Source: CAYPNP01 sp964412195 (GTDB lineage Bacteria; Acidobacteriota; JAAYUB01). From it: a stretch of 64,000 nt of DNA. The position numbers and the translations under genes are program-made. This document shows, in pieces, positions 8,765 through 17,396 of this stretch (the stretch's first letter is position 1; each line of letters starts with the position of its first letter). The stretch lies in NCBI GenBank assembly GCA_964412195.1, contig CAYPNP010000005.1:62001-126000 (forward strand), read 5' to 3'. Under the pieces are notes generated by a model. That model was not told the DNA's origin. It made no database searches and saw only the letters and a list, made by a program, of their open reading frames with translations.

Positions 8765-9835
8765 ATGAACTATTCCGACATCCAGAAACTGTTGGGACCG
8801 GAATCGGAAACAATGCTTGGTCACGTCTGCAAGACCGTGCCCAAGGAGAACCTGCACGCGCCGGGACCGGACTGGGTGGACCGGATCTTCGCTCCCATGG
8901 ACCGGCCGGTTCCCGTCCTGCGGAGCCTCCAGGCCCTGTTCGGCCACGGCCGGCTGGGGGGCTCCGGCTACCTGTCGATCCTGCCGGTGGACCAGGGGAT
9001 CGAGCATTCCGGCGGGGCCTCGTTCGCCCCCGAACCGGCCTATTTCGACCCGGAGAACATCGTCAAGCTGGCCATCGAAGGCGGCTGCAACGGCGTGGCC
9101 TCCACCCTGGGCGTCCTTGGCAGCGTCGCCCGCAGGTACGCGCACAAGATCCCGTTCATCCTCAAGATCAACCACAACGAGTTCCTGTCCTATCCCAACA
9201 AGTTCGACCAGATCCTCTTCGCCAGCGTCCAGCAGGCGTGGGACATGGGCGCGGTCGCCGTCGGCGCCACGATCTACTTCGGCTCGGCCGAGAGCAGCCG
9301 GCAGATCGTAGAGGTCAGCGAGGTTTTCCAGATGGCGCACGAGATGGGCATGGGGACCATCCTCTGGTGCTACCTGCGCAACAACGCGTTCAAGGTCGGC
9401 GGGGTCGACTACCACACCAGCGCGGACCTGAGCGGGCAGGCCAACCATCTCGGGGCCACCATCGAGGCGGACATCATCAAGCAGAAGCTGCCCGAGTGCA
9501 ACGGCGGCTACAAGGCGCTGAATCCCGCCAAGAACGAATACGGCAAGTACGACGAGAGGATTTACACCCAGCTCAGTTCGGACCACCCCATCGACCTGAC
9601 CCGCTACCAGGTCATCAACAACTACATGGGCCGGATCGGGCTCATCAACAGCGGCGGCGCGTCCGGCAAGAACGACATCGCCCAGGCGGTGCGGACCGCT
9701 GTGATCAACAAGCGCGCCGGAGGGGTCGGCCTGATCAGCGGGCGCAAGGCGTTCCAGAAGCCGATGGTTGAAGGGATCAAGATCCTCAACGCCATTCAGG
9801 ACGTTTACCTTTGCAAGGAGATCGGTTTGGCCTGA
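8765..9835 (+). CDS. fbaB: Class I fructose-bisphosphate aldolase (FbaB/archaeal-type)
   Basis: This 356-aa cytosolic enzyme interconverts fructose-1,6-bisphosphate with dihydroxyacetone phosphate and glyceraldehyde-3-phosphate through a lysine Schiff base. Family features are the early LPVDQGIEHS segment (about 76-85), the (beta/alpha)8 strand IPFILKINHNEF (about 138-149, containing the candidate Schiff-base lysine region), VGATIYFGS (about 168-176) and a C-terminal GLISGRKAFQKP phosphate-binding stretch. Its length fits the bacterial FbaB group, longer than archaeal homologues. It is monocistronic by position: its own promoter lies upstream and a 205-bp gap follows. Confidence 0.9.
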   Translation: MNYSDIQKLLGPESETMLGHVCKTVPKENLHAPGPDWVDRIFAPMDRPVPVLRSLQALFGHGRLGGSGYLSILPVDQGIEHSGGASFAPEPAYFDPENIVKLAIEGGCNGVASTLGVLGSVARRYAHKIPFILKINHNEFLSYPNKFDQILFASVQQAWDMGAVAVGATIYFGSAESSRQIVEVSEVFQMAHEMGMGTILWCYLRNNAFKVGGVDYHTSADLSGQANHLGATIEADIIKQKLPECNGGYKALNPAKNEYGKYDERIYTQLSSDHPIDLTRYQVINNYMGRIGLINSGGASGKNDIAQAVRTAVINKRAGGVGLISGRKAFQKPMVEGIKILNAIQDVYLCKEIGLA

Positions 9836-10040
9836 TTCATAGGGCGGACCGAAACAGGCGCGCAACTCCTGCGGCGTGAAGGCGAGGCGAGTTTCTGAAC
9901 CGAAACCTGACCGGTTGTTAACACAATCCCAATACTGGGATCGTATAAACAACTCCGATTGATGTTAGGTTGCTCTCGCTTTCTCAGGTCGGATTGGTCG
10001 GTGTGGCCGAAGATGGACCCCGGCGGACCCGCAAAGCAAT

Positions 10041-11654
10041 ATGGCTCGACCCATCAAGAAAATCAAGACAGGGAACGGAGGTGAAACGGCTCCGGAAAGA
10101 GTCAGGATCACCTTTCCCGTCCGGGTCGGGGCGGTGGACGTGGGGTCCAACGCCATGCGGTTCCTCTTGGCCGAGTTTTCCTCCCCAGCCGCATACTCGG
10201 TGCTCGAGACCGAACGCCTGCCGGTCCGGTTGGGCCATGACGTCTTCCTGACCGGCCGGCTCACCCAGCCGGCCATGGACGCCGCCCTGGCGGCGCTGGC
10301 CACGTTCCGCGACAAGCTGGCCCGTTGGGAAGTGCCGCACCACCGTGCGGTGACCACCAGCGCCGTGCGGGAGAGCAAGAACGGAGACGAATTCCTCGAG
10401 CGGGTCCAGCGGGAAACGGGCCTGCGGCTGGAAATCATCACGGGATCGGAAGAAGCCCGCCTGGTCTACCTGGCGGTCCGGAACCGGGTCGATCTGGGGC
10501 CCCACGACTGGATCGTCGCGGACCTGGGAGGCGGCAGCGTGGAAGTGTCCCGCGTCAACAGCGAGGGGATCCTCTGGAGCGAGTCCCACACCATGGGCTC
10601 GGTCCGGTTGTTGGAGGAGCTGTCCGATTCCGGCGCGGAGCCAGGCCGATTCCGGCGGCTGCTCGAAGAGTACGTCTCCATCCTGCGCATCCCGGTGTCT
10701 GCCGGCCAGCGTCCGCCGGCGGGATTTGCGGCCACGGGCGGCAGCATGGAGCAGCTGGCCCGGATTGCCGGCGCCGCGCCGGACGCCGGGGGCGTCAGCC
10801 GGGTCCCGGTGACCGCCCTGCGGGGAGTTATCGAGCTCCTGACCCGCCATTCTTACCGGCAGCGGATCGAACTCTTCGGCCTGCGGGAAGACCAGGCTGA
10901 CGTGATTCTGCCGGCGGCCATGGTGTACGAGCGGCTGGCCAGCCTGGCGGGCGTCCCGGAAATCACCGTCCCCCACGTCGGCGTCAAGGACGGCGTCGTG
11001 CTGGATGTCGTCGAGGAGCTGGTTACCCACCGGGCCCACCGGGAACGCCAGGAGCAGGAAATCCTCAACGGGGCGATCCACCTCGGGCGCCGGTACATGT
11101 TCGACGAGGCGCACGCCCGTCAGGTCGCCCGGCTGGCCCTCTCGATCCACGACCAGCTGGCGGCGCTCGGGCGGCTGGACGACGCCGACCGCCATCTCCT
11201 GCTCGCCGCTGGCCTTCTGCACGACATCGGCGGCTACATCAGCTTCAAGAAGCACCACCGGCACTCCGGCTACATCATCGCGCAATCGGACCTGCCGAAC
11301 GTCGCGCCCCGCCAGATGCAGATCGTCGCCCAGGTCGCGAGGTACCATCGGAAAGGCGACCCCTCGACCCGCCACGAGGAGTATGCCCGGCTGTCCCAGG
11401 AGGATCGGCGCCGCGTGAACCGCCTGGCCGCCATCCTGCGACTGGCGGACGCCCTGGACCGGGAACACCAGCAGCGGGTCAGCCGGGTGTTCCTGACCGA
11501 AGGCGAGGGGCGGAAGATGGTCCTCCGCCTGGAAGGGGGCGGGGACCTCCTCCTGGAGCGGTGGGCCCTGCGCCGGAAAACCGGGCTGTTCGAGAAGGTT
11601 TTTCACACTGAACTCATTCTCCAGATCGACAAGGTGGACCATGAACAATCATGA
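10041..11654 (+). CDS. Ppx/GppA-family phosphatase with C-terminal HD domain
   Basis: This 537-aa protein combines an ASKHA-fold exopolyphosphatase/pppGpp phosphatase domain (about 25-330) with an HD-type helical domain. Visible motifs are VGAVDVGSNAMRFLLAE, the TTSAVRESKNG region, the catalytic-site segment IITGSEEARLVYLAV and the second phosphate loop IVADLGGGSVEVS. The HD pair H394-D395 lies in LLAAGLLHDIGGY, with a further HRHSGY downstream. The family hydrolyses terminal phosphate from polyphosphate or from pppGpp; sequence alone does not decide. It is the first gene of a six-gene run: the next ATG (11641) lies inside its 3' end, a 14-bp overlap. An A/T-rich TATAAA (9944-9949) upstream might be a -10 element. 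Confidence 0.9.
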   Translation: MARPIKKIKTGNGGETAPERVRITFPVRVGAVDVGSNAMRFLLAEFSSPAAYSVLETERLPVRLGHDVFLTGRLTQPAMDAALAALATFRDKLARWEVPHHRAVTTSAVRESKNGDEFLERVQRETGLRLEIITGSEEARLVYLAVRNRVDLGPHDWIVADLGGGSVEVSRVNSEGILWSESHTMGSVRLLEELSDSGAEPGRFRRLLEEYVSILRIPVSAGQRPPAGFAATGGSMEQLARIAGAAPDAGGVSRVPVTALRGVIELLTRHSYRQRIELFGLREDQADVILPAAMVYERLASLAGVPEITVPHVGVKDGVVLDVVEELVTHRAHRERQEQEILNGAIHLGRRYMFDEAHARQVARLALSIHDQLAALGRLDDADRHLLLAAGLLHDIGGYISFKKHHRHSGYIIAQSDLPNVAPRQMQIVAQVARYHRKGDPSTRHEEYARLSQEDRRRVNRLAAILRLADALDREHQQRVSRVFLTEGEGRKMVLRLEGGGDLLLERWALRRKTGLFEKVFHTELILQIDKVDHEQS

Positions 11655-12306
11655 AGACGTCCGCGGGCGGCTGATCGCCGTGGAGGGGCTGGACGGTTCC
11701 GGCAAATCGACCCAGATCCACCTCCTGCACCAGTGGCTGGAGGGGCTGGGATGCAAGGTGTTCTTCACCGAGTGGAACTCCAGCGAGATAGTAAAGGAAT
11801 CCACCCGCAAGGGAAAGAAGCGGCAGCTGCTCACACCGACCACGTTCAGCCTGATCCATGCCACCGATTTCGCTGACCGTTACGACCGGCAGATCCTGCC
11901 CATGCTCAAGGGCGGATACATCGTGCTGTGCGACCGGTACATCTTCACCTCCTTCGCGCGCGACGCCGTCCGGGGCTGCGATCCCACCTGGCTGCGCAAC
12001 CTGTACGGCTTCGCCCGGGTGCCGGACATCCTGCTGTATTTCCGGCTGCCCCTGGAGATCTCGTTGGGGAGGATCCTGGAAGGCCGGCCCAGCCTGAAGT
12101 ACTTCGAGGCCGGCATGGACATGAACCTTTCCCCGGACATTTTCGAGAGCTTCCGGATCTTCCAGGGCCGGGTCATGGAGCAGTATGACCGGATGGCGAA
12201 GGAGTACCAATTCACCATCGTCGACGCCACCCGGAAAATCCATGAGCAGCAGGAAATCGTCCGGAAACTGGTGGCCAAGAAGCTCGATCTGGCCAAATTC
12301 CATTGA
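11641..12306 (+). CDS. Thymidylate-kinase-like P-loop protein (first of a tandem pair)
   Basis: This 221-aa protein has the thymidylate kinase fold: P-loop AVEGLDGSGKST with K22, the DRYIFT motif (expected DRY signature of dTMP kinases) and PDILLYFRLPLEISLGRI, matching the helix before the lid. It should transfer phosphate to a nucleoside monophosphate or a related substrate. The substrate-binding FEPGGT-like motif of housekeeping dTMP kinases is not seen; the region reads FFTEWNSSEIV. It starts inside the ppx gene and is followed 10 bp later by a paralogue. Its embedding among phosphatase and CHAD genes argues against a simple housekeeping tmk. Confidence 0.82.
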   Translation: MNNHEDVRGRLIAVEGLDGSGKSTQIHLLHQWLEGLGCKVFFTEWNSSEIVKESTRKGKKRQLLTPTTFSLIHATDFADRYDRQILPMLKGGYIVLCDRYIFTSFARDAVRGCDPTWLRNLYGFARVPDILLYFRLPLEISLGRILEGRPSLKYFEAGMDMNLSPDIFESFRIFQGRVMEQYDRMAKEYQFTIVDATRKIHEQQEIVRKLVAKKLDLAKFH

Positions 12307-12316
12307 GGCGCATCCC

Positions 12317-13015
12317 ATGACCAAAAGCTGCTTTAAAAATCCCCCTCCGGTTGTCGATCTGGCCAAGCTCACCGGCACCCTCATCGTGGTCGAGGGGCCC
12401 GATTGCTCCGGCCGGACCACCCACGTGCGCCTGCTGTCCCAGTGGCTCGAGCAGAAGGGGTACGCGGTGGCCCAGGTGGGGCTGAAGCGGTCCGAGCTGG
12501 TCTCCAAGGAGCTCGACCAGGCCATGGAGGGAAACGTCCTCAGTCCGCGGACGATGTCGCTGTTCTACGCCACCGATTTCTACGACCAGTTCGAGAACAA
12601 TATCATCCCCGCGTTGCGGGCCGGCTACATCGTGCTGGCGGACCGATACATCTTCACACTGATCGCCCGGGACATCGTTCGGGGGGCCAACCCCGAATGG
12701 CTGGAGTCGCTCTATTCCATGGCGATCGTTCCCGACGCCGTCTTTTACCTCTTGGCCTCCTCGGCCGCTCTGGCGGAACGCACGCTCACCGCCTATTCCC
12801 GGCTGGATTACTGGGAGTCCGGGATGGACATCGGCCACTCCCGGGACTGGTTCGACAGTTTTATCTGGTACCAGCGCCGGATGCGGAACGAATTCAAGAA
12901 AATGCAACAGAAGTACGGCTTCCAGCCGATCAACGCCAATCGCACGGTCGCCGTGGTGCAGCGGGAAATCCGGACCCACGTGGAAAACCTGCTCAAACAC
13001 GCCAGCGTCAGCTGA
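12317..13015 (+). CDS. Thymidylate-kinase-like paralogue with altered P-loop lysine
   Basis: This 232-aa protein is clearly paralogous to the gene before it: both share GYIVL-DRYIFT-ARD-VRG-P-WL-LY spacing and a matching C-terminal FxSFxxxQxRxxxx(Y/F) region. Its Walker A reads GPDCSGRTT (27-35), with arginine (R33) where the catalytic lysine is expected and a cysteine at the DG position. That would weaken ATP hydrolysis or phosphoryl transfer, so it may be a regulatory or substrate-binding partner of the first copy. ATG 12317 follows the previous stop by 10 bp. The longer frame upstream overlaps the first kinase gene and is not used. Confidence 0.8.
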   Translation: MTKSCFKNPPPVVDLAKLTGTLIVVEGPDCSGRTTHVRLLSQWLEQKGYAVAQVGLKRSELVSKELDQAMEGNVLSPRTMSLFYATDFYDQFENNIIPALRAGYIVLADRYIFTLIARDIVRGANPEWLESLYSMAIVPDAVFYLLASSAALAERTLTAYSRLDYWESGMDIGHSRDWFDSFIWYQRRMRNEFKKMQQKYGFQPINANRTVAVVQREIRTHVENLLKHASVS

Positions 13016-13029
13016 CAGGAGGTGCGCCG

Positions 13030-13440
13030 GTGAAAAAGCAACAGAAGCCCAGAAAGCAGCCTACTGAGGGAGCCGCATCTCCAAAGCCGGAATCCCCCAT
13101 TGCCGAGAGGCGGCGGAAAAAGGAAAAGATCGCCGCCGAGATCGTCAAGGAGCTGCTCGGACTCCGCTCCGTGACCCAGGAGGTGATCGACCAGCTCGAA
13201 ATCCGGCTGGGCGCTGAAATGGCCGACCTGATCCGGATCTTCGGGAACGAGGAAATCGCCGGGGAAAAGCACCCGCTGCCTCCCGCCCAGGTGGAGGCGC
13301 AGCTTCTGGCCCGCCTCAGGACGATGAAAGTGAAACCCCGGAAAGGACGGCTCAAGGACTTGTACCGCATCGCCGAGGTCCTGTCCGAGATCCGGTCCGT
13401 GTTGGAGAACCCGCCCACCAAGGGCTCGAGGAGGAAGTGA
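13030..13440 (+). CDS. Small basic, helical protein of unknown function
   Basis: This 136-aa product starts at GTG 13030, chosen for the perfect AGGAGG at 13017-13022, 7 bp away. The first 35 residues are Lys/Gln/Pro-rich and probably disordered (KKQQKPRKQP near the start). The rest is amphipathic helix with many Arg, Lys and Glu residues (AAEIVKELLGLRSVTQEVID). No family is recognised. Its stop TGA overlaps the next ATG by one base, so it is tightly coupled within the operon. A basic tail next to polyphosphate-type genes could bind polyanions, but this is inference. Confidence 0.72.
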   Translation: MKKQQKPRKQPTEGAASPKPESPIAERRRKKEKIAAEIVKELLGLRSVTQEVIDQLEIRLGAEMADLIRIFGNEEIAGEKHPLPPAQVEAQLLARLRTMKVKPRKGRLKDLYRIAEVLSEIRSVLENPPTKGSRRK

Positions 13441-14168
13441 TGCGCATTGCCTTCCTGTCGGACATCCATGCCAACCTGCCGGCGCTGGCGTCGGCGCTGG
13501 AGTCGGCCCAGCGGCACCAGGCAAACCGGATCGTCGTGGCGGGCGACGTCATCGGCAGCGGACCGCATCCGACGGAGGTGATCCGCATCCTTCGGGAGAT
13601 GCGCGCTGAAGTGATCCGCGGCAACGTGGAGCGGCGCGTCCTGCGGTACCGGGAGCGGCCCAAGGCGCTGAAACGGGCGCTCAAGAAAGGCGCAAAAGGC
13701 CACCTGGCCTGGACCGCCGCCCAACTGGGCGAGCCGGAGTGGGAGTGGCTTCGGTCGCTGCCACAGCAGTTGCTCCTCCCGGTGGGGGAACTGCAGGTGC
13801 TCGTCGTCCACGGGAGCGCGCAATCAGACGACGACTACATCTATCCCAGCGTCACTTCGGAGGGCCTGCGGGGCATGTTGGGGGACGCGCGGCCCGACAT
13901 GCTGGTCTGCGGTCACTCGCACATCCCTTTCATCAAGGTGGTCGGCGGGCTGAGGGTCCTCAATTGCGGCAGCGTCGGCCGGCCCGTCGACGGGGATCCC
14001 CGCGGTTCCTACATCATCGCGAATTTCACCCGGTCCAGGGAGCCCCACGCCACCATCGTGAGGTTCCACTACCCCATGGACGACCTGTTGGCCGACGTGG
14101 AGCGGCGGAAGGTGCCCTTCCAGGTGGGGGAGGAATACGTCAAGGGGATCAAACGGCGCGGTGTCTGA
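13440..14168 (+). CDS. Metallophosphoesterase of the YfcE/MJ0936 type
   Basis: This 242-aa calcineurin-like phosphoesterase has all metal-site motifs in order: DIHAN near the N-terminus (FLSDIHANLPAL), GDVIGSGPHP, GNVERR, VVHGSAQ and CGHSHIPF. Such enzymes hydrolyse phosphomonoesters or phosphodiesters, often cyclic nucleotides or diadenosine polyphosphates. The ATG at 13440 overlaps the preceding TGA (TGATG); an in-frame GTG at 13437 would add one residue. It lies between the small basic gene and the CHAD gene in the same run. Confidence 0.88.
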   Translation: MRIAFLSDIHANLPALASALESAQRHQANRIVVAGDVIGSGPHPTEVIRILREMRAEVIRGNVERRVLRYRERPKALKRALKKGAKGHLAWTAAQLGEPEWEWLRSLPQQLLLPVGELQVLVVHGSAQSDDDYIYPSVTSEGLRGMLGDARPDMLVCGHSHIPFIKVVGGLRVLNCGSVGRPVDGDPRGSYIIANFTRSREPHATIVRFHYPMDDLLADVERRKVPFQVGEEYVKGIKRRGV

Positions 14169-14186
14169 GTTGGCGCCCTGCCGCCG

Positions 14187-15779
14187 ATGTCCGGGGAAGC
14201 CATGCCGACAGAAAGCCTTCTCCTGACCATGCCCGAGGGAATGGCGGAATCCGCCGTGCTGGAGCGGCTGGCGGAGGCCGGCTATCGCGCTTCTTCGAGC
14301 GGCAGCGAAAACCTGGAAATCCTGTACGTCGATACCCAGGGCGGTGCGCTGTACCGGGCGGGGGTCCGGCTGCGGCACGTCCTGCCGCACCCGCGTTGGC
14401 AGTGGTGGCGGGACGGAATGCTTCTGGAGGAAGAAGCGGGCGCCCCGCAGCGGCCCCCCCTGCCGCCGCCGGGGAAGATCTCCGCCGGCCGGGCGGTGGC
14501 CCCGGCCCGATTGCTGCCGCTGCTCAAACTGAAGATTTCCAAGCGCAATCTCCGGTTGAAGGAACCGGCGGGGAGCCACTTGCGGTTTTCATTCCTCCGG
14601 CTGCGGTGCGCGCGTCCTCACCGCCATGGTGTGGCGGAGGGCACCGTCCTGGTGCAGGCGCCTCTCCAGGGGACTGATCCCAGGCAGCTGGAAAACCTCC
14701 GCGCGTTCCTGACCGGTTGGGCCGGCCTTTCCGTCGCCCGAAAAGACCTCCTCGAGATCGGCCTGGAGCGGCTCGGGCTGCCCCTGCCGGGGGCGCCGGC
14801 GCCTCCCCATCTGCAGCTGGCGCCTTCGGACACGATCCAGGAGGCCCTTCGGAAGATCCTGGGCCGGCAGGTCTTCAAGATCCGGGCCAACCTGGAGGGC
14901 GCCATCCTCGACCTGGACCCGGAATTCGTCCATGACATCCGGGTCGCCACGCGGCGGGCCCGCTTCGCCCTGCGCCTCTTCCGGGACGTGCTGGGGCAGG
15001 GTGAGGCGGACAGCCTGCGGGAGGCGCTGCGCTGGCTCACCGGCGCGTGCGCCCCGGTCCGCGATCTGGACGTGCTGACGGCGGCCCTCCGGGAACATCC
15101 CGCCCTGGGACAGACGCCCCTCGGGATGGACCGGCTGGTCGGGATGCTGGTCCCGCTCCGCGAGCGGGCCCGCTCGGAAATGATCGCCGTGCTCCAGTCG
15201 GAGCGTTTCTCCCTCCTGCTGCGGGAGGTGGAGGAGGCCCACGCGAAACCGCTGCCGGACGCCGCCGTCGGGGTCCCGGTCTCCAGGATCGGCCCACGAT
15301 GGATCCGCCGACGCCTGAAGAAGGTGCGCAGGGAAGGACTGTCGCTCGGGTCAGGGGAGCACGAGCCGCAGGCCCGGGACCTGCACCGGCTGCGGATCGC
15401 ATTCAAGGGACTCCGGTACACCTGCGAGTTTTTCCGGGAGATCCTGCCCGGGGAGGAGCTGGGACCAGTGCTGGGCCTGCTGGTGGGCTACCAGGACTGC
15501 CTGGGGAAGTTCCAGGACGCCCAAGTGGCGCTGGACAAGCTGGAGACGCTCGCCCGGGAACGCTGGCAGGCGTCCCCACCGGCGTTGGAAGAAGTCCTGT
15601 CCCTGGGCGCGGCGATGCACGTCTTCCGGGAGCAGGCCGTCCGGAGCCGGACGGACTTTCTGGCGCGATGGCCGTCGTTCGACGCGGATGTGAAGGATTT
15701 CCTGGGCGTCCTACGGGAGATGATCCACGAGGCTTCTCCTCCGGGCGGGGGGGATCCGCCCGCCGACCCGCAGGGCTGA
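14187..15779 (+). CDS. CYTH-like / CHAD domain protein
   Basis: This 530-aa protein has an N-terminal half (about 1-200) resembling a degenerate CYTH (triphosphate tunnel) domain, with LEILYVDTQGGALYRAGVRLRH matching the usual FDT-L--AG-aLRvR pattern, though the ExExK metal motif is not seen. A clear CHAD domain follows (about 205-515) with its two histidine-bearing repeats: VHDIRVATRRARFALRLF and LHRLRIAFKGLRYTCEFF. CHAD domains bind inorganic polyphosphate through these basic helices. The gene closes the 10-15.8 kb run and ends 5 bp from the convergent radical SAM gene. An in-frame ATG at 14202 is an alternative start. Confidence 0.85.
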   Translation: MSGEAMPTESLLLTMPEGMAESAVLERLAEAGYRASSSGSENLEILYVDTQGGALYRAGVRLRHVLPHPRWQWWRDGMLLEEEAGAPQRPPLPPPGKISAGRAVAPARLLPLLKLKISKRNLRLKEPAGSHLRFSFLRLRCARPHRHGVAEGTVLVQAPLQGTDPRQLENLRAFLTGWAGLSVARKDLLEIGLERLGLPLPGAPAPPHLQLAPSDTIQEALRKILGRQVFKIRANLEGAILDLDPEFVHDIRVATRRARFALRLFRDVLGQGEADSLREALRWLTGACAPVRDLDVLTAALREHPALGQTPLGMDRLVGMLVPLRERARSEMIAVLQSERFSLLLREVEEAHAKPLPDAAVGVPVSRIGPRWIRRRLKKVRREGLSLGSGEHEPQARDLHRLRIAFKGLRYTCEFFREILPGEELGPVLGLLVGYQDCLGKFQDAQVALDKLETLARERWQASPPALEEVLSLGAAMHVFREQAVRSRTDFLARWPSFDADVKDFLGVLREMIHEASPPGGGDPPADPQG

Positions 15780-15784
15780 GGGAG

Positions 15785-17341
15785 TCAGTCCGCGGCAGAC
15801 GCCGGAGCGGCCGGATCGCTCCGACGGGCCAGGAGCCGCCGGTTGGCGCGCCTGACGTAAAGGTCCTGCATCCAGTTCAGCAGAGGCACTTCGAACATTC
15901 CCGCAAAGAAACGGCGGCGGAGCCGGAACGAGTTCCAGCGACTGTACACGTGGTAGAACGCCATCACCAGCGGACTCAGGAACCGGTTGCCGAACCGCTC
16001 GAAAGCCCGCCGGTCGAAGAAGCGGCTCATGACGTTCAGGCGGTTCAGGAACGTCATCTGGCGCCGGGACAGGAACGAGTGCCGCGCCTCCACCCAGTTG
16101 TAATCCGCCCACGCCTCGAGTGTGTCGGGAAAATTCGCCAGGCCGGCGTCGAGGCACTTCTGGTAGAGCTCGGTCCCCGGGTAGGGCGTGAAGATCCCCA
16201 GGGGGGTGACGCTGGCGTGGGGATTCTCCGCCAGCAGCCGCCGCATCAGGTCGACCGTGTCCAGGACCTGCCGGTCAGTTTCCCCCGGGAAGCCGGCCAT
16301 GAAGCTGTACTTGGCGTGGATCCCCGCCGCGGCCAGCTTCCGGTTGGCGGACAGGACCTGCGCCACGGTGAAATCCTTGTGGATCAGGTCGAGGATCGCG
16401 TCGTTGCCCGATTCCACCCCGATCAGGAGCTCCCGGAATCCCGCCTGCCTCAGGCGTTCCAGGAGGCCGGGATCGGCCCGGTCGATGAAGTCCACCCGGC
16501 AGCTCACCTCGAAGGAGAGAGGCAGGGGTTCCGCCTCGAGCAGCTCCAGCAACCGCGTCACCCGGGCCCGGTTCCCGAAGAAGTAGTCGTCATAGAAAAA
16601 GATGGACCGCACGCCGAACGCGCGGTGCAGGTGGATGATCTCCGCGTGGGTGCGCTCGGCGGACATGGCCCGGTACTTCCTGTGGTTGAAGAGCAGGTTG
16701 TAGCAGTAGCCGCAGCGGTGGACGCAGCCCCGGGACGTGCAGAGCTGGAGTTGGGGCTCCCGGAGGATGTGGCCGATGGTGATGTAATCTCGCACGTTCA
16801 GGAGCTCGTACCGCATGCGCGGCAGGCGGTCGAGGTCGTCGATGAGAGGACGGGGCGGGGTGCGCTCCAGCCGGTCCCCCCGCTTCAGGATCAGTCCGGG
16901 TACCCGGCCCGGATCGTGACCCTCGGCCAGGCAACGGGCCAGATCCACAACGGTTTCCTCCCCCTCGCCGCTCGCGATGAGGTCCACCAGGGGATGCCGG
17001 AGGGTGGTTTCGGGCACCAGCGTCGGATGGACTCCGCCCCACACGATCGGAATGCCGGGGGCGGTCGTCCGGATGATCCGTGCCGCGGCCAATCCGCCGC
17101 GGATCTGGAAGCCGGTTTTAGCGGAAATACCGGCAAACAGGAGGCCGGGTGCGGCGGCCGCAGCGACGGCCGCGGGGAAATCCGGCGTGACCCGCTCATC
17201 GACGATCACCGGTCGGAAGCCGGCCGCGTCGAGCACGGTGGCCAGCGACAGCACACCCAGCGGTAGCCCGACGTTGATCCCATAGACATCCTGGCCCGTC
17301 CGCGGGAAGACGAGCAGGACACGGCGGCGGTCCGCTCTCAC
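15785..17341 (-). CDS. Cobalamin-binding-type radical SAM protein (B12-rSAM)
   Basis: This 518-aa protein has an N-terminal Rossmann-like B12-binding domain (about 5-150: VLLVFPRTGQ, GLPLGVLSLATVL, IVWGGVHPTLVPE). The radical SAM core follows, with the 4Fe-4S ligands C206-x3-C210-x2-C213 in CTSRGCVHRCGYCYN. Members include methyltransferases and ring-forming enzymes; the substrate cannot be inferred. GTG 17341 was chosen as start because GGAGG lies 6 bp before it and the preceding frame is low-complexity. It follows another radical SAM gene by 55 bp on the same strand, which suggests one modification pathway. Confidence 0.85.
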   Translation of the reverse strand: MRADRRRVLLVFPRTGQDVYGINVGLPLGVLSLATVLDAAGFRPVIVDERVTPDFPAAVAAAAAPGLLFAGISAKTGFQIRGGLAAARIIRTTAPGIPIVWGGVHPTLVPETTLRHPLVDLIASGEGEETVVDLARCLAEGHDPGRVPGLILKRGDRLERTPPRPLIDDLDRLPRMRYELLNVRDYITIGHILREPQLQLCTSRGCVHRCGYCYNLLFNHRKYRAMSAERTHAEIIHLHRAFGVRSIFFYDDYFFGNRARVTRLLELLEAEPLPLSFEVSCRVDFIDRADPGLLERLRQAGFRELLIGVESGNDAILDLIHKDFTVAQVLSANRKLAAAGIHAKYSFMAGFPGETDRQVLDTVDLMRRLLAENPHASVTPLGIFTPYPGTELYQKCLDAGLANFPDTLEAWADYNWVEARHSFLSRRQMTFLNRLNVMSRFFDRRAFERFGNRFLSPLVMAFYHVYSRWNSFRLRRRFFAGMFEVPLLNWMQDLYVRRANRRLLARRSDPAAPASAAD

Positions 17342-17396
17342 GGCCGGCCTCCGCGGCGGAAGGGAAGACGGGCAGGATGGGGCAGCATCGCCTCCT

